Below, piece after piece: positions 15,117-23,354 of a DNA stretch of 37,254 bases; position 1 is the first letter of the stretch, and every line of letters begins with the position of its first letter. The stretch is from Pseudomonadota bacterium (GTDB taxonomy: Bacteria; Desulfobacterota; Syntrophobacteria; Syntrophobacterales; Syntrophobacteraceae). The position numbers were made by a program, and so were the translations under genes. Location: assembly GCA_023416335.1 (NCBI GenBank), contig JAEZHY010000129.1, positions 1 to 37,254 on the forward strand, written 5' to 3'. Under the pieces are notes generated by a model, which did no database searches, was not told where the DNA came from, and saw only the letters and a list, made by a program, of their open reading frames with translations.

Positions 15117-16292
15117 ATGAGCAACGATCAGTACGATATCGAATTGGGCGAGGATCATATCATTCTTCGGGACATGGTGCGCAAATTCGCCGATAAGGAA
15201 ATTGCCCCCCATGTAGACAGGGATGAAAACGAGCATCGATTCCAGCGGGACCTCGTCGAGAAAATGGGGGAGCTGAACCTGTTCGGCTGTCCCGTTCCGG
15301 AGGAATACGGCGGAAACAACATGGGCTACCTTGCCCACGCCATTGTTACCGAGGAAATCGGCAGGGTGTCCGGCTCCCTCAGGGTCGCTTTCAACATGCA
15401 GACCATGGGCACCGCCATGTCGATCCTCAAATGGGGCAGCGAAGATCTCAAACGCAAGTACATCCCCGACCTGATGTCCGCAAAACAGATAGGCTGTTTC
15501 GGGATCACCGAACCCGACACAGGATCGGACACGGCTGCAATGTCAACCACGGCTGTGCGGGACGGCGACTCCTACATCCTCAACGGCCGCAAGATGTGGA
15601 TCACCTGGGCGCCCGTTGCGGACATGTCCGTAATTTTCGCGATGACCGACAAGCCCGCCAGGCATAAGGGCATGAGTGTTTTCGTCGTGGATATGCATTC
15701 ACCCGGCGTAACCACCGTTGCCATCAAGGACAAAATGGGACTGTGGGCCTGCCCGACGGGTGAAATCATCATGGAAGATGTAAAAGTCCCCGCGGCAAAC
15801 CGCCTCGGCGAAGAGGGAAAAGGCTTTACCTATCTCATGCAGGAACTCATCAGCACGAGGCTTTCCGCAGCCGCGGGAGCCGTCGGCACCTGTCAGGCCG
15901 CACTCGACGCCGCCGTCAAGTACGCGTGCGAACGGAAGCAATTCGGCCGCCCCATAGCGGAATACCAGATGGTGCAGGAAACCATCGCCAGGATGGTAGC
16001 GGAAACGGAAGCCGCCAGGGCGCTTACCTGGAGATGCGCAATCCAGAAGGATCGCGGGCTGATAAACAACATGAGGGAAACCGTTCTGGCAAAATTCTTC
16101 GCATCCCGAGCGGCAGACGAAGTTCCGAATCTTGGGCTGGACGTCCTGAGCGCCTACGGGTATTCCAACGAATATCCCATGGCGCGAATTCTTCGCGACG
16201 GCAAGGTCTACAAAATCCTCGAAGGTGCCACGAACATCATGAAGATGATGCTCGCCGCCGATGCACTGGGGATCAAGAAGGCCAACAGATAA
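15117..16292 (+). CDS. Acyl-CoA dehydrogenase
   Basis: 391 aa, full length. Domain order: N-terminal helices (1-120), beta barrel with GCFGITEPDTGSD (FAD/substrate loop, ~125-140) and WITWAP, then the C-terminal helical domain with CERKQFGRPIAEYQMVQ. The probable catalytic base is Glu369 in KILEGATNI, the position used by short-chain/glutaryl-type dehydrogenases. It would introduce the 2,3-double bond of an acyl-CoA and pass electrons to EtfAB encoded just upstream. Chain specificity is not readable; if the module handles branched-chain amino acids, isobutyryl- or 2-methylbutyryl-CoA would fit. GAGGAG precedes the ATG. A strong stem-loop follows the gene. Confidence 0.93.
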   Translation: MSNDQYDIELGEDHIILRDMVRKFADKEIAPHVDRDENEHRFQRDLVEKMGELNLFGCPVPEEYGGNNMGYLAHAIVTEEIGRVSGSLRVAFNMQTMGTAMSILKWGSEDLKRKYIPDLMSAKQIGCFGITEPDTGSDTAAMSTTAVRDGDSYILNGRKMWITWAPVADMSVIFAMTDKPARHKGMSVFVVDMHSPGVTTVAIKDKMGLWACPTGEIIMEDVKVPAANRLGEEGKGFTYLMQELISTRLSAAAGAVGTCQAALDAAVKYACERKQFGRPIAEYQMVQETIARMVAETEAARALTWRCAIQKDRGLINNMRETVLAKFFASRAADEVPNLGLDVLSAYGYSNEYPMARILRDGKVYKILEGATNIMKMMLAADALGIKKANR

Positions 16293-16321
16293 TCGTTCCG
16301 GTTCGTCGATCGACGATCGGA

Positions 16322-16362
16322 AGGAAATGCCGGCCCGCTTCCGTGCGGACCCGGCATTTCCT
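16322..16362 (+). terminator. Terminator-like stem-loop after acyl-CoA dehydrogenase
   Basis: Perfect 12-bp stem AGGAAATGCCGG (16322-16333) / CCGGCATTTCCT (16351-16362), 17-base loop, followed by GGTTTCGATTT. The T-run is interrupted but the stem is strong. Confidence 0.7.
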
Positions 16363-16429
16363 GGTTTCGATTTAACGGGCTGCTTAGCCTGACGCCGTTG
16401 ATACCGGGAATCGGGGCCGCAGATATCAA

Positions 16430-16458
16430 TTGACAGTTGATACACAATCACCTATACG
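16430..16458 (+). promoter_or_regulatory. Predicted promoter of the aminotransferase-TRAP operon
   Basis: TTGACA (16430-16435), 17-base spacer, TATACG (16453-16458). The start would be near 16465, giving a leader of ~430 bases before the aminotransferase; that leader (16466-16896) shows no credible gene and no structure I can name. Confidence 0.55.
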
Positions 16459-16479
16459 ATCAAAGATCCCATATGTATT

Positions 16480-16489
16480 TTTGATCAAA
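16480..16489 (+). promoter_or_regulatory. Putative GntR operator C
   Basis: Palindrome TTTGATCAAA centred 26.5 bases after the -10 box above, the same geometry as operator B. A further half-site (ACGATCAAAG) overlaps the -10 region at about 16457. Confidence 0.55.
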
Positions 16490-16896
16490 TATTGTCCGAA
16501 GATGGTGCTTCAGTTCCCTCCACGAAAGGACATGAAGCTTCCGGACGGGGTTCGAGGGCTGGTTTCTTAATTTCGAACCTTTTTCCATCTTTGGTGAGAC
16601 CGTTTCAAAACGTGCTGATAAGCCTGCCGCAGGATCTCCATCAGCTCGGCAGACCGCAATGCGCAAATGTACTCACACGCAGGCGGCCGAAAATGATGCT
16701 CCGGGGCATGTTCGCATTGTTCTCATCCACCTCCGGGACCCCGGTTTCCTATATGGACGTTACAGACTTCTCGAACGCTTAAGCCGTCCTCCCAGCAACG
16801 CGGGACGGGCAATTTCCACGCTCATAATCATCACTGTTATTCGAATCTGATTTTGAAGAAGTATTGCTGCGGTTTAAGCCCTGGAAGGAGACGAAT

Positions 16897-18075
16897 ATGG
16901 TCGAACTGCTTTCCGCTAGAGCCAGAACGATACAGCCATCCATCACGCTTACCATCTCCGCCAGGGCGAAAGCCATGAAGGCTGACGGACTCCCGGTCCT
17001 GAATTTTTCCGCAGGAGAGCCGGATTTCCACACGCCCGCTCTCATCAAGGCGGCTGGCATCGAGGCCATACGCGAAGGATTCACCCGGTATACCGCCGCC
17101 GGAGGCATTCCGGAACTCAAGACTGCAATAATAAAGAAGTACGAACACGAACTGGGAATATCATTCGAGCAGTCGGAAATCCTGGCATCAAACGGCGGAA
17201 AGCACGCGCTCCACAGCATCCTTCAGGCCATGCTCGACCCCGGAGACGAGGTAATCATCCCGTCTCCGTACTGGCTTTCGTATCCCGATATGGTGCGCCT
17301 TTCGGACGGCAAACCCGTTATCCTGAAGACCCGGATGGAAGACGGCTATAAGCTCACGATCGATGCATTGAAAAGCCTGATCGGCCCGAAGACAAAAGCC
17401 ATGATTCTGAACTCGCCATCCAACCCCACCGGGGCACTGTACTCAGCGGAGGAACTCAAGGAAATTGCGGCAGCCGTCGAAGAGGCCGGAATTTTGCTCA
17501 TCTCGGACGATGTTTACGAGAAGTCCGTCTATGACGGCAAGCCGTTTGTGAATATCCTTTCGGTTGCTCCGCAACTCCGCGACCGCGTCGTAATCATAAA
17601 CAGCGCCTCGAAGACATACTCCATGCCCGGGTGGAGGATCGGTTACGCAATAGCCCCCGCCACCCTGATCGCAGGCGCTACCCGGATACAGGGCCAGGCC
17701 ACTTCGTCCGCGGGATCGATTTCACAGAAAGCTCTAGCCTACGCCCTCGGGAACACTTCTCCGGACACAATCGAACACTTCCGAAAGTCTTTCGAACAGC
17801 GAAGAAACCTCATGTTCGAAGGACTCTCTGGCATTGACTGGATCGGCGTCCACCGCCCTGCCGGCGCATTTTATCTCTTTGCAGATGTAAGCCGCTGCAT
17901 GAGCGGGATGCAGGGGATCTCGGGATCCGTTGATTTCTGCGAATTTCTGCTCGAGCGCTGTCATATTGCGTGTGTCCCCGGGAAGGTTTTTGGAGACGAT
18001 AGATGTATTCGCTTTTCTTTTGTTGCCGACGAAAACGACATCACCGAAGGGGTCGCGCGGCTAAAGAAGCTGTGA
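16897..18075 (+). CDS. PLP-dependent aminotransferase, class I (aspartate/aromatic type)
   Basis: 392 aa from ATG 16897, with GGAAGGAG seven bases upstream (an in-frame ATG 11 codons earlier lacks one). Fold-type I signatures: YTAAGGIPELK, SNGGKHAL, SPYWLSYPDM, NSPSNPTGALYS, SDDVYEKSVYDG, and the PLP lysine Lys239 in SASKTYSMPGWRIGY. The C-terminal IRFSF arginine should bind the substrate carboxylate. It resembles the I-gamma aspartate aminotransferase group, which often has broad specificity. It would make or consume the 2-oxoacid used by the ferredoxin oxidoreductase. First gene of the unit with the TAXI transporter. Confidence 0.92.
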   Translation: MVELLSARARTIQPSITLTISARAKAMKADGLPVLNFSAGEPDFHTPALIKAAGIEAIREGFTRYTAAGGIPELKTAIIKKYEHELGISFEQSEILASNGGKHALHSILQAMLDPGDEVIIPSPYWLSYPDMVRLSDGKPVILKTRMEDGYKLTIDALKSLIGPKTKAMILNSPSNPTGALYSAEELKEIAAAVEEAGILLISDDVYEKSVYDGKPFVNILSVAPQLRDRVVIINSASKTYSMPGWRIGYAIAPATLIAGATRIQGQATSSAGSISQKALAYALGNTSPDTIEHFRKSFEQRRNLMFEGLSGIDWIGVHRPAGAFYLFADVSRCMSGMQGISGSVDFCEFLLERCHIACVPGKVFGDDRCIRFSFVADENDITEGVARLKKL

Positions 18076-18189
18076 CAGGACAAGAAGCCCGGCAGCAAAA
18101 TTCTTGACCCTGGACGTACGAGGTTTGGCGGGAATCCGCCTGCAAGGCTGCCCTGTTTGAGAAAATGAGTAATGAGTCGGAGGAACAAA

Positions 18190-20052
18190 ATGGATAGAGA
18201 CAGAATCGTGAAGTTACTGATCACCCTGGCGGCAGCCGGCATGTCGGCTTTCATACTCATTACCTCGATCGCTTTCCCGCTGACGGCGATGATCCAACGG
18301 TCCGCCGTTTTGCTGCTCGGCCTCGTGATCATCTTCCTTCTCTATCCCCGCCGGAAGAAAGAAGGGGCAACGACAGGTTACCCCGATTACCTGTGGGCGC
18401 TTTGCGGTCTTATTGTAAACGCCTACGTCATCATCAATTTTGAAGCCATGGTTGCCCGCATGGGTGACCCGAACACCGCCGACCTTATCCTGGGCGGAAT
18501 ATGCATGCTCCTGGTGCTCGAAGCCACCAGGCGTTCGATCGGACTTCCTCTGCCGATCGTTACCTCCTTCTTCCTGCTCTATTGCTATTTCGGCAATTAC
18601 ATACCCGGGACATTCGGCCACCGCGGGTACTCTCTCTACAGAATAATCAACCAGATGTATCTGACCACCGAAGGTATATTCGGCGTTCCTCTCGGGGTTG
18701 TCGTCAGCATAGTCTTTCTCTTTGTGCTCTTCGGATCCTTTCTTGAGAAGAGCGGCGGCGGCAACTTCTTCATAAACCTGGCGGTTGCATTGGCCGGGCG
18801 TGCTAAAGGAGGACCGGCAAAGATAGCCGTTATCGCCAGCGGCCTCATGGGCACCATCTCAGGCAGCAGCATTGCAAACGTGGTCACAACCGGAGCGTTC
18901 ACCATCCCTCTCATGAAGCGGGTCGGCTACCGGCCGGAGTTTGCGGGAGCGGTCGAGGCCGCGGCTTCGACAGGCGGACAGATAATGCCTCCTGTCATGG
19001 GCGCCGGTGCATTTATCATGTCGGAATTCACCCAGGTCCCTTATCTCAAGATTATCGTCGCAGCAGCCATACCGGCCGTTTTGTATTATTTCAGCATTTA
19101 CATGAACGTGCACTTTGAAGCCTGTCGCACCAACCTCAAAGGCATGCCCGACGACGAAGTTCCGAAGGCAGGAGAAATACTGAAGACCGGCTGGATTTAT
19201 CTGCTGCCCATTTTCGTACTGATCGCCATTCTGGTCATGGGATACAGTCCGGCCAGGGCGGCATATGTGAGCATAGGTCTTTTGATCGTCGTCAGCATGT
19301 TTCGAGCTTCCACCAGGATGAAACCCGCCGATTTCATCGATGCCCTGCGCGACGCCGGGATGACCTCTGTTACCATAGTAGCTGCATGTGCCTGCGCCGG
19401 TATGATCGTAGCATCGGTCAGCATGACCGGGCTCGGGATAAAGTTTTCCAACGTGATCGGGGCGCTTGCAGGCGATATGACGATCCTCGCGCTGCTGTTG
19501 ACCATGGTGGCCTCCCTCGTGCTCGGCATGGCCCTGCCCACCACCGCAAACTACATCGTCCAGGCCGCCGTGGCGGCACCGGCCCTTGTAGCTCTTGGGG
19601 TCCCCGTCATGACGGCGCATCTTTTCGTCTTCTACTTCGGCGTGTTTGCCGACATAACCCCGCCTGTAGCCTTGGCGGCGTACGCCGGGGCGGGTATCGC
19701 CAAGGCAAATCCGATGACCACGGGATTGATCGCCAGCAGGAATGTCATAGTTGCCTTCCTGATCCCTTATCTCTTCGTATACTACCCGGCACTCCTGTGC
19801 AAAGGGCCCGTCATGGAGATCGTCATGGTAGCCGCAACCGCGATTCTTGCCGTGGTGGCTCTCAGCGCTGCCTTTTCGGGTTATTTGAGACGCCCCTGTT
19901 CAGTTATCGAAAGACTTTGGCTGGTTGTAGCAGGTGGAATGCTCCTGCACCCCGAACACATTTCCGACATCGTAGGACTGGTGATGCTTGCCGGCCTCTA
20001 TATACGCCAGCGAATGGCCGACAAAGAGAAAGTAAGCGTTGCGGTTTCGTGA
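18190..20052 (+). CDS. TRAP transporter permease, TAXI type (fused 4TM/12TM)
   Basis: 620 aa from ATG 18190 (MDRDRIVKLLITLA); GGAGG lies directly upstream, which argues against the ATG six codons earlier. It is the fused small and large membrane subunits (DctQ-M type) seen in TAXI systems. Numerous hydrophobic helices; conserved loops include KGGPAKIAVIASGLMGTISG, GAVEAAASTGGQIMPPVMGA and GMALPTTANYIVQAAVAAPA. It would be a sodium- or proton-driven importer in the inner membrane, paired with the periplasmic receptor encoded next. Substrates of TAXI systems include glutamate and other carboxylates, so an amino or organic acid feeding the upstream enzymes is plausible. Confidence 0.94.
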   Translation: MDRDRIVKLLITLAAAGMSAFILITSIAFPLTAMIQRSAVLLLGLVIIFLLYPRRKKEGATTGYPDYLWALCGLIVNAYVIINFEAMVARMGDPNTADLILGGICMLLVLEATRRSIGLPLPIVTSFFLLYCYFGNYIPGTFGHRGYSLYRIINQMYLTTEGIFGVPLGVVVSIVFLFVLFGSFLEKSGGGNFFINLAVALAGRAKGGPAKIAVIASGLMGTISGSSIANVVTTGAFTIPLMKRVGYRPEFAGAVEAAASTGGQIMPPVMGAGAFIMSEFTQVPYLKIIVAAAIPAVLYYFSIYMNVHFEACRTNLKGMPDDEVPKAGEILKTGWIYLLPIFVLIAILVMGYSPARAAYVSIGLLIVVSMFRASTRMKPADFIDALRDAGMTSVTIVAACACAGMIVASVSMTGLGIKFSNVIGALAGDMTILALLLTMVASLVLGMALPTTANYIVQAAVAAPALVALGVPVMTAHLFVFYFGVFADITPPVALAAYAGAGIAKANPMTTGLIASRNVIVAFLIPYLFVYYPALLCKGPVMEIVMVAATAILAVVALSAAFSGYLRRPCSVIERLWLVVAGGMLLHPEHISDIVGLVMLAGLYIRQRMADKEKVSVAVS

Positions 20053-20115
20053 ACGGAACGGAGTTCGAGGAACAGGAGCTATTCAGTAAACAGAAACTCA
20101 TAAAAGGAGATTCTA

Positions 20116-21084
20116 ATGAAAAAATTCCGTTTAGCAGGAATGTTGCCGGTCTTAACCCTCATGCTTGCATTAGTCCTCGTACCGGGCTTGGTATCGGCTG
20201 AGACAAAGAACATTTCGATTTCCACCGGAGCCACCAGCGGCACGTTCTATCCCCTGGGCACCGCTATCGGCAAGACCCTGACCCAGGCAGGCGTAGTGAA
20301 TGCCACAACCGAAGCCACGGGAGGATCGGTTGAAAATGCCCGACTAATCGGCCAGAAGCAGACGGAAATCGCCTTCATCGAATCGATGATTGCAGACTGG
20401 GCATACAACGGTAAGGAAGTGTACAAGGATAAGAAAATTCCCAATCTCTGCGGTCTGATAGCTCTCTATCCCAACACGATACAAACCGTAGTCAAGACCA
20501 GCTCGGGCATCAAAACCTACAAGGACCTCAAGGGCAAAAGCGTTGCAGTCGGGATCCAGGGCGGATCGAGTCCGACCAACATGCAGGTCGTGCTTGAGTC
20601 TTACGGGCTCACGATGAACGACATCAAACCCCAGTACCTGGCCTTCGGTCCTTCGATGGAACTCCTCAAAGACGACCAGGTGGACGCCGTCATGGTGGAT
20701 TCCGGTTTCCCCAACTCGGCCATCATCGACATAAGCACCCAGCATCAAGTCAGAATTCTGCCTATCGATGCCGAAAACATAAAGAAGATAACAGAAAAAT
20801 ACCCCTTCTTCTCGGCTGCTCACAGTGTTCCCAAAGGGACCTACAAGGGTATAGACGAAGATATCCTCACCACGGGCTCGCTGGTCACTCTTTGCGTACA
20901 GAAAGAGATGTCAGAGGAACTGGTCTACAACATCATTAAAACCATGGTGGAAAAGAAGGACGAGATTGCAAAGGTTCACGAAAAGGGCAAGAGCATAAAC
21001 CTCCAGACAGCGACAAACGGCATTTCCATCCCCATCCACCCCGGGGCATTGAAGTATTACAAGGAAAAGGGCATCGTGAAATAG
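20116..21084 (+). CDS. TAXI family TRAP transporter solute-binding protein
   Basis: 322 aa. An N-terminal signal peptide (basic KKFR, hydrophobic core, cleavage probably after LVSA near residue 28) sends it to the periplasm; there is no lipobox cysteine. The mature start KNISISTGATSGTFYPLGTAI is the hallmark of the TAXI (TRAP-associated extracytoplasmic immunogenic) family, followed by ATGGSVENARLIGQKQTEIAF and GIQGGSSPTNMQVVLESYG. It captures the substrate and delivers it to the permease encoded 63 bases upstream. AAAGGAG precedes the ATG. It is the last gene of the operon. Confidence 0.95.
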   Translation: MKKFRLAGMLPVLTLMLALVLVPGLVSAETKNISISTGATSGTFYPLGTAIGKTLTQAGVVNATTEATGGSVENARLIGQKQTEIAFIESMIADWAYNGKEVYKDKKIPNLCGLIALYPNTIQTVVKTSSGIKTYKDLKGKSVAVGIQGGSSPTNMQVVLESYGLTMNDIKPQYLAFGPSMELLKDDQVDAVMVDSGFPNSAIIDISTQHQVRILPIDAENIKKITEKYPFFSAAHSVPKGTYKGIDEDILTTGSLVTLCVQKEMSEELVYNIIKTMVEKKDEIAKVHEKGKSINLQTATNGISIPIHPGALKYYKEKGIVK

Positions 21085-21411
21085 ACCTCCGGACACTTCC
21101 GAAAAACGATGAACGCCGCGCGGTCGATCCCGCGGCGTTCGTTCGAAATATCGGAATTTGCAAAATCCACGCAAAAGTGTCTCGCCTCCTGATCCTGTTC
21201 GATAAGCGATAGTCGGGAGCGCAACTTTCTTTTCCTGCCTCCGCTTTCTTCTTTTTCTCCAGGCCTAAAACAGGTACAAGTGGGCATGTAATCGACGATT
21301 CGCCTCTGCCACGGCTTCTGCTCAGGAAGGAGCTTCCTGACCCGCACTCCGAATCCAGCGGCTTTTCAAAGCAGTTTTGTCTGCCCAATTAGCAACAGGG
21401 AGCAAAAAGAA
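21085..21411. other. Intergenic stretch with a strong hairpin
   Basis: 327 bases. GAACGCCGCG (21111-21120) pairs perfectly with CGCGGCGTTC (21131-21140), 27 bases after the binding-protein stop; no T-run follows, so termination is uncertain. Nothing else identified. Confidence 0.55.
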
Positions 21412-21864
21412 ATGAAACCCGTCAAATACAGATACGCCGTTGCCACAATACTTACTCTTTGCATATTGACTGTCACCGCCGTCGCCATTGCCCAGGAAGT
21501 TCCGCATGACGGCTACTGGTGGAACAAAATCCCTGCCGGATCGCGACCGGCATTCATCACCGGCGTATCCGACGGGATAGTCCTCGGAGAAGATCTCGCC
21601 TGCGCTCATTTGGCCGACAAGCATCCGGGTGAGCGCGGAGCGGTGAACATCATCGCAAACTCTTTCGCCGAAGTTCAGGAAAAGTACTTGTCCCACGTGT
21701 CCATCGAGCAGCTTGTGCACGAACTCAACAAGTTCTACTTCAATTCCCGCAACAAGCCGATCCTCGTCAGTGACGCCATTTACATCATTGTGAATCGGAC
21801 CGCCGGTCTTTCGGATTCCGACTACGCCAGGTTGGTCGACGAATACAGGCGAAAGATGAAGTAG
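21412..21864 (+). CDS. Small secreted protein, unknown function
   Basis: 150 aa. Signal peptide of ~27 residues ending TAVAIAQ (cleavage after IAQ or AIA). The mature start DGYWWNKIPAGSRPAFITGV and SDGI recalls the W-x-x-L/I...YV-x-G-x-x-x-G pattern of a widespread group of small exported proteins (the Rap1a/Tai-like region among them), but the match is weak. The C-terminal half is helical with LVHELNKFYFN and YARLVDEYRRKMK. GGGAG lies upstream of the ATG. It follows the TAXI operon by 330 bases, so it may be independent. Confidence 0.7.
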   Translation: MKPVKYRYAVATILTLCILTVTAVAIAQEVPHDGYWWNKIPAGSRPAFITGVSDGIVLGEDLACAHLADKHPGERGAVNIIANSFAEVQEKYLSHVSIEQLVHELNKFYFNSRNKPILVSDAIYIIVNRTAGLSDSDYARLVDEYRRKMK

Positions 21865-22100
21865 TTTTGATCCTTACCGTTGAGTTCCCTATCCCTCAAC
21901 CGCAGCCGTCTGCGCCAAGCGAGCCTCTACTGTGTCGGTCTTCATCCTGCGCGTGCATGAATACTCTCATATCTACCATTCAAAAACTCGAAATACTCCC
22001 TTTCCTACCGCTCGAATACCGGACTCACCTGATTGTTCACCCCATAGAAATATGAGAGATTCGACTCGCCAAAGAGTAGTTCTATAAACCCCTAATTCCC

Positions 22101-22139
22101 GAAAGCCAGGCCCCCCTCCCTCCTCCTGGCTTTCACTTT
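22101..22139 (+). terminator. Rho-independent terminator
   Basis: Stem GAAAGCCAGG (22101-22110) / CCTGGCTTTC (22125-22134), 14-base pyrimidine loop, then ACTTTTT. Probably ends the transcript of the secreted protein. Confidence 0.8.
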
Positions 22140-22470
22140 TTGGGGCGGCTAAAATTTGGAAACCGAACAGCTTACTTCCAGCTACCTCCTCGTCCCGTCC
22201 ATTCGAAAGGTCGGTTTGGAACTACATCCCGGGAGACCAGAAGAAATTCATAGATGCAGACCGATCGACTCCCATGCTGCAAAGCAGCAAATATCCTCTT
22301 CCGAAAGCCGCACCGCACGATCGAGCTACCCCATTCCGGAGCCTCAAAACCTACGTCCTTCACAGTTCAGCGGACTCGCGGCCACCTTATTCTGCATAGC
22401 AGCACCTGCTTGACATTCGATCACGGTGCCTTACTTTTTCTCCTACTTGTCCAAAAGAGTTAGTCGTAAA

Positions 22471-22490
22471 GATTTGTCTCCGCACAAATC
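22471..22490. promoter_or_regulatory. Dyad upstream of phasin 1
   Basis: GATTTGT-CTCCGC-ACAAATC; the right half GCACAAA matches the dyad before phaR. Candidate regulator site, weak. Confidence 0.3.
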
Positions 22491-22593
22491 GTCAACTTGG
22501 TCCATTTGAATCATTTGTAACGCGTCTGACAGAATTTCGAAGTCCAAGAAACCGAGTGAAAACAATGTGAGCTTGCCCCAAGGAGGAAGCCAG

Positions 22594-22881
22594 ATGGAAC
22601 AGAGTCAGTTGTTCAAGCAGATGGTGGAGTTCAACAAAATGACCTTCGAGAGTACGTTCAACGCAATAACAATGTTCCAGGAACAGATGGAAAAGATGGC
22701 AACCGCTGTGCTGGCCCAGAATGCCTGGCTTCCCGAGGGCGGAAGGAAGGCCGTCGATGAGTGGATGAAGAGTTACAAGAAAGGCCGCGAGGACTTCAAA
22801 AAGGTTGTAGATGAAGGATTTGACAGGATGCAGTCATTTTTTACCGGTTCCGAAGCAAAGGACGAACCGTTCAGGCGATAG
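22594..22881 (+). CDS. Phasin-like protein 1
   Basis: 95 aa from ATG 22594, with AAGGAGG just upstream. Almost entirely helical and amphipathic (FKQMVEFNKMTFESTFNAIT, QEQMEKMATAVLAQN). Central WLPEGGRKAVDEW, then KKGREDFKKVVDEGF, motifs shared with the two other small phasin-like proteins here (31950 and 36078). Phasins coat PHA granules and control their number and surface. At ~90 residues it is shorter than the ~110-190 of classical PhaP. It leads the run phasin - coiled-coil protein - PHA synthase on the same strand, which supports the role. Confidence 0.8.
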   Translation: MEQSQLFKQMVEFNKMTFESTFNAITMFQEQMEKMATAVLAQNAWLPEGGRKAVDEWMKSYKKGREDFKKVVDEGFDRMQSFFTGSEAKDEPFRR

Positions 22882-22928
22882 TTGTTTCTGATCCTATCAA
22901 GCGATTTCTTTGAAGGAGTTGCCGTCCA

Positions 22929-23333
22929 ATGGCAAACAATTTCATGGAATGTTGGGGAAACTTCTTCACCAATGCGGCCAAAGAGCAGCATTTTCCGGGA
23001 ATTGCCGACTGGGCACGGGTCTTCTCCCGGTTCATGGACTGGGCGGCTTTTGTTCCAAAGAGTTACGCGCTTGAATCTCTGACTCCGCCGGGCATTCAAT
23101 TCATGAAGGAATGGAACACCCTAGGGAAAGAACTGAACAAATCGTTTCTCGCGGCGGTTTTCGAGTTCTGGGGGATCAAGGCCGATCCCGAGCGTTATTT
23201 GGAGCTTGTGAAGAAGTATGAAGAATTGAAAGAGAAGATCGCTTCCCAGGAGGAAACCATCAAGCACCTGCGTCTGCTGTTGGATGAGGCCAGGAATGCG
23301 ACCGAATCCCAAACCGCGGGACGCCGTGGATAA
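22929..23333 (+). CDS. Small coiled-coil protein, possible PHA synthase partner
   Basis: 134 aa, AAGGAG upstream of ATG 22929, 47 bases after phasin 1 and 21 bases before the PHA synthase. The N-terminal half is rich in Trp and Phe (MECWGNFF, DWARVFSRFMDWAAFVP). The middle reads FMKEWNTLGKELNKSFLAAV, then FEFWGIKADPERYLELVKKYEELKEK. It ends in a clear heptad coiled coil (residues ~93-125). This layout recalls accessory subunits of PHA synthases, PhaE (class III) and PhaR-subunit (class IV), with their C-terminal coil, but it is much shorter than PhaE (292 aa here) and I cannot assign it. Position strongly suggests it acts with the downstream synthase. Confidence 0.6.
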   Translation: MANNFMECWGNFFTNAAKEQHFPGIADWARVFSRFMDWAAFVPKSYALESLTPPGIQFMKEWNTLGKELNKSFLAAVFEFWGIKADPERYLELVKKYEELKEKIASQEETIKHLRLLLDEARNATESQTAGRRG

Positions 23334-23354
23334 TTTGCCTCAAAGTGACCGCCA

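Larger units (their letters stand above)
21865..22593. other. Long intergenic region before the PHA cluster
   Basis: 729 bases without a supported gene. It contains the terminator at 22101-22139, a possible TTGACA at 22410-22415 with only a poor -10 partner, and a dyad GATTTGT..ACAAATC (22471-22490) about 105 bases before the phasin start. Confidence 0.55.

Noticed and set aside
16492..16782. 96-codon frame in the aminotransferase leader
   Set aside because: No ribosome-binding site; its start overlaps the region just after operator C and the product is not recognisable.
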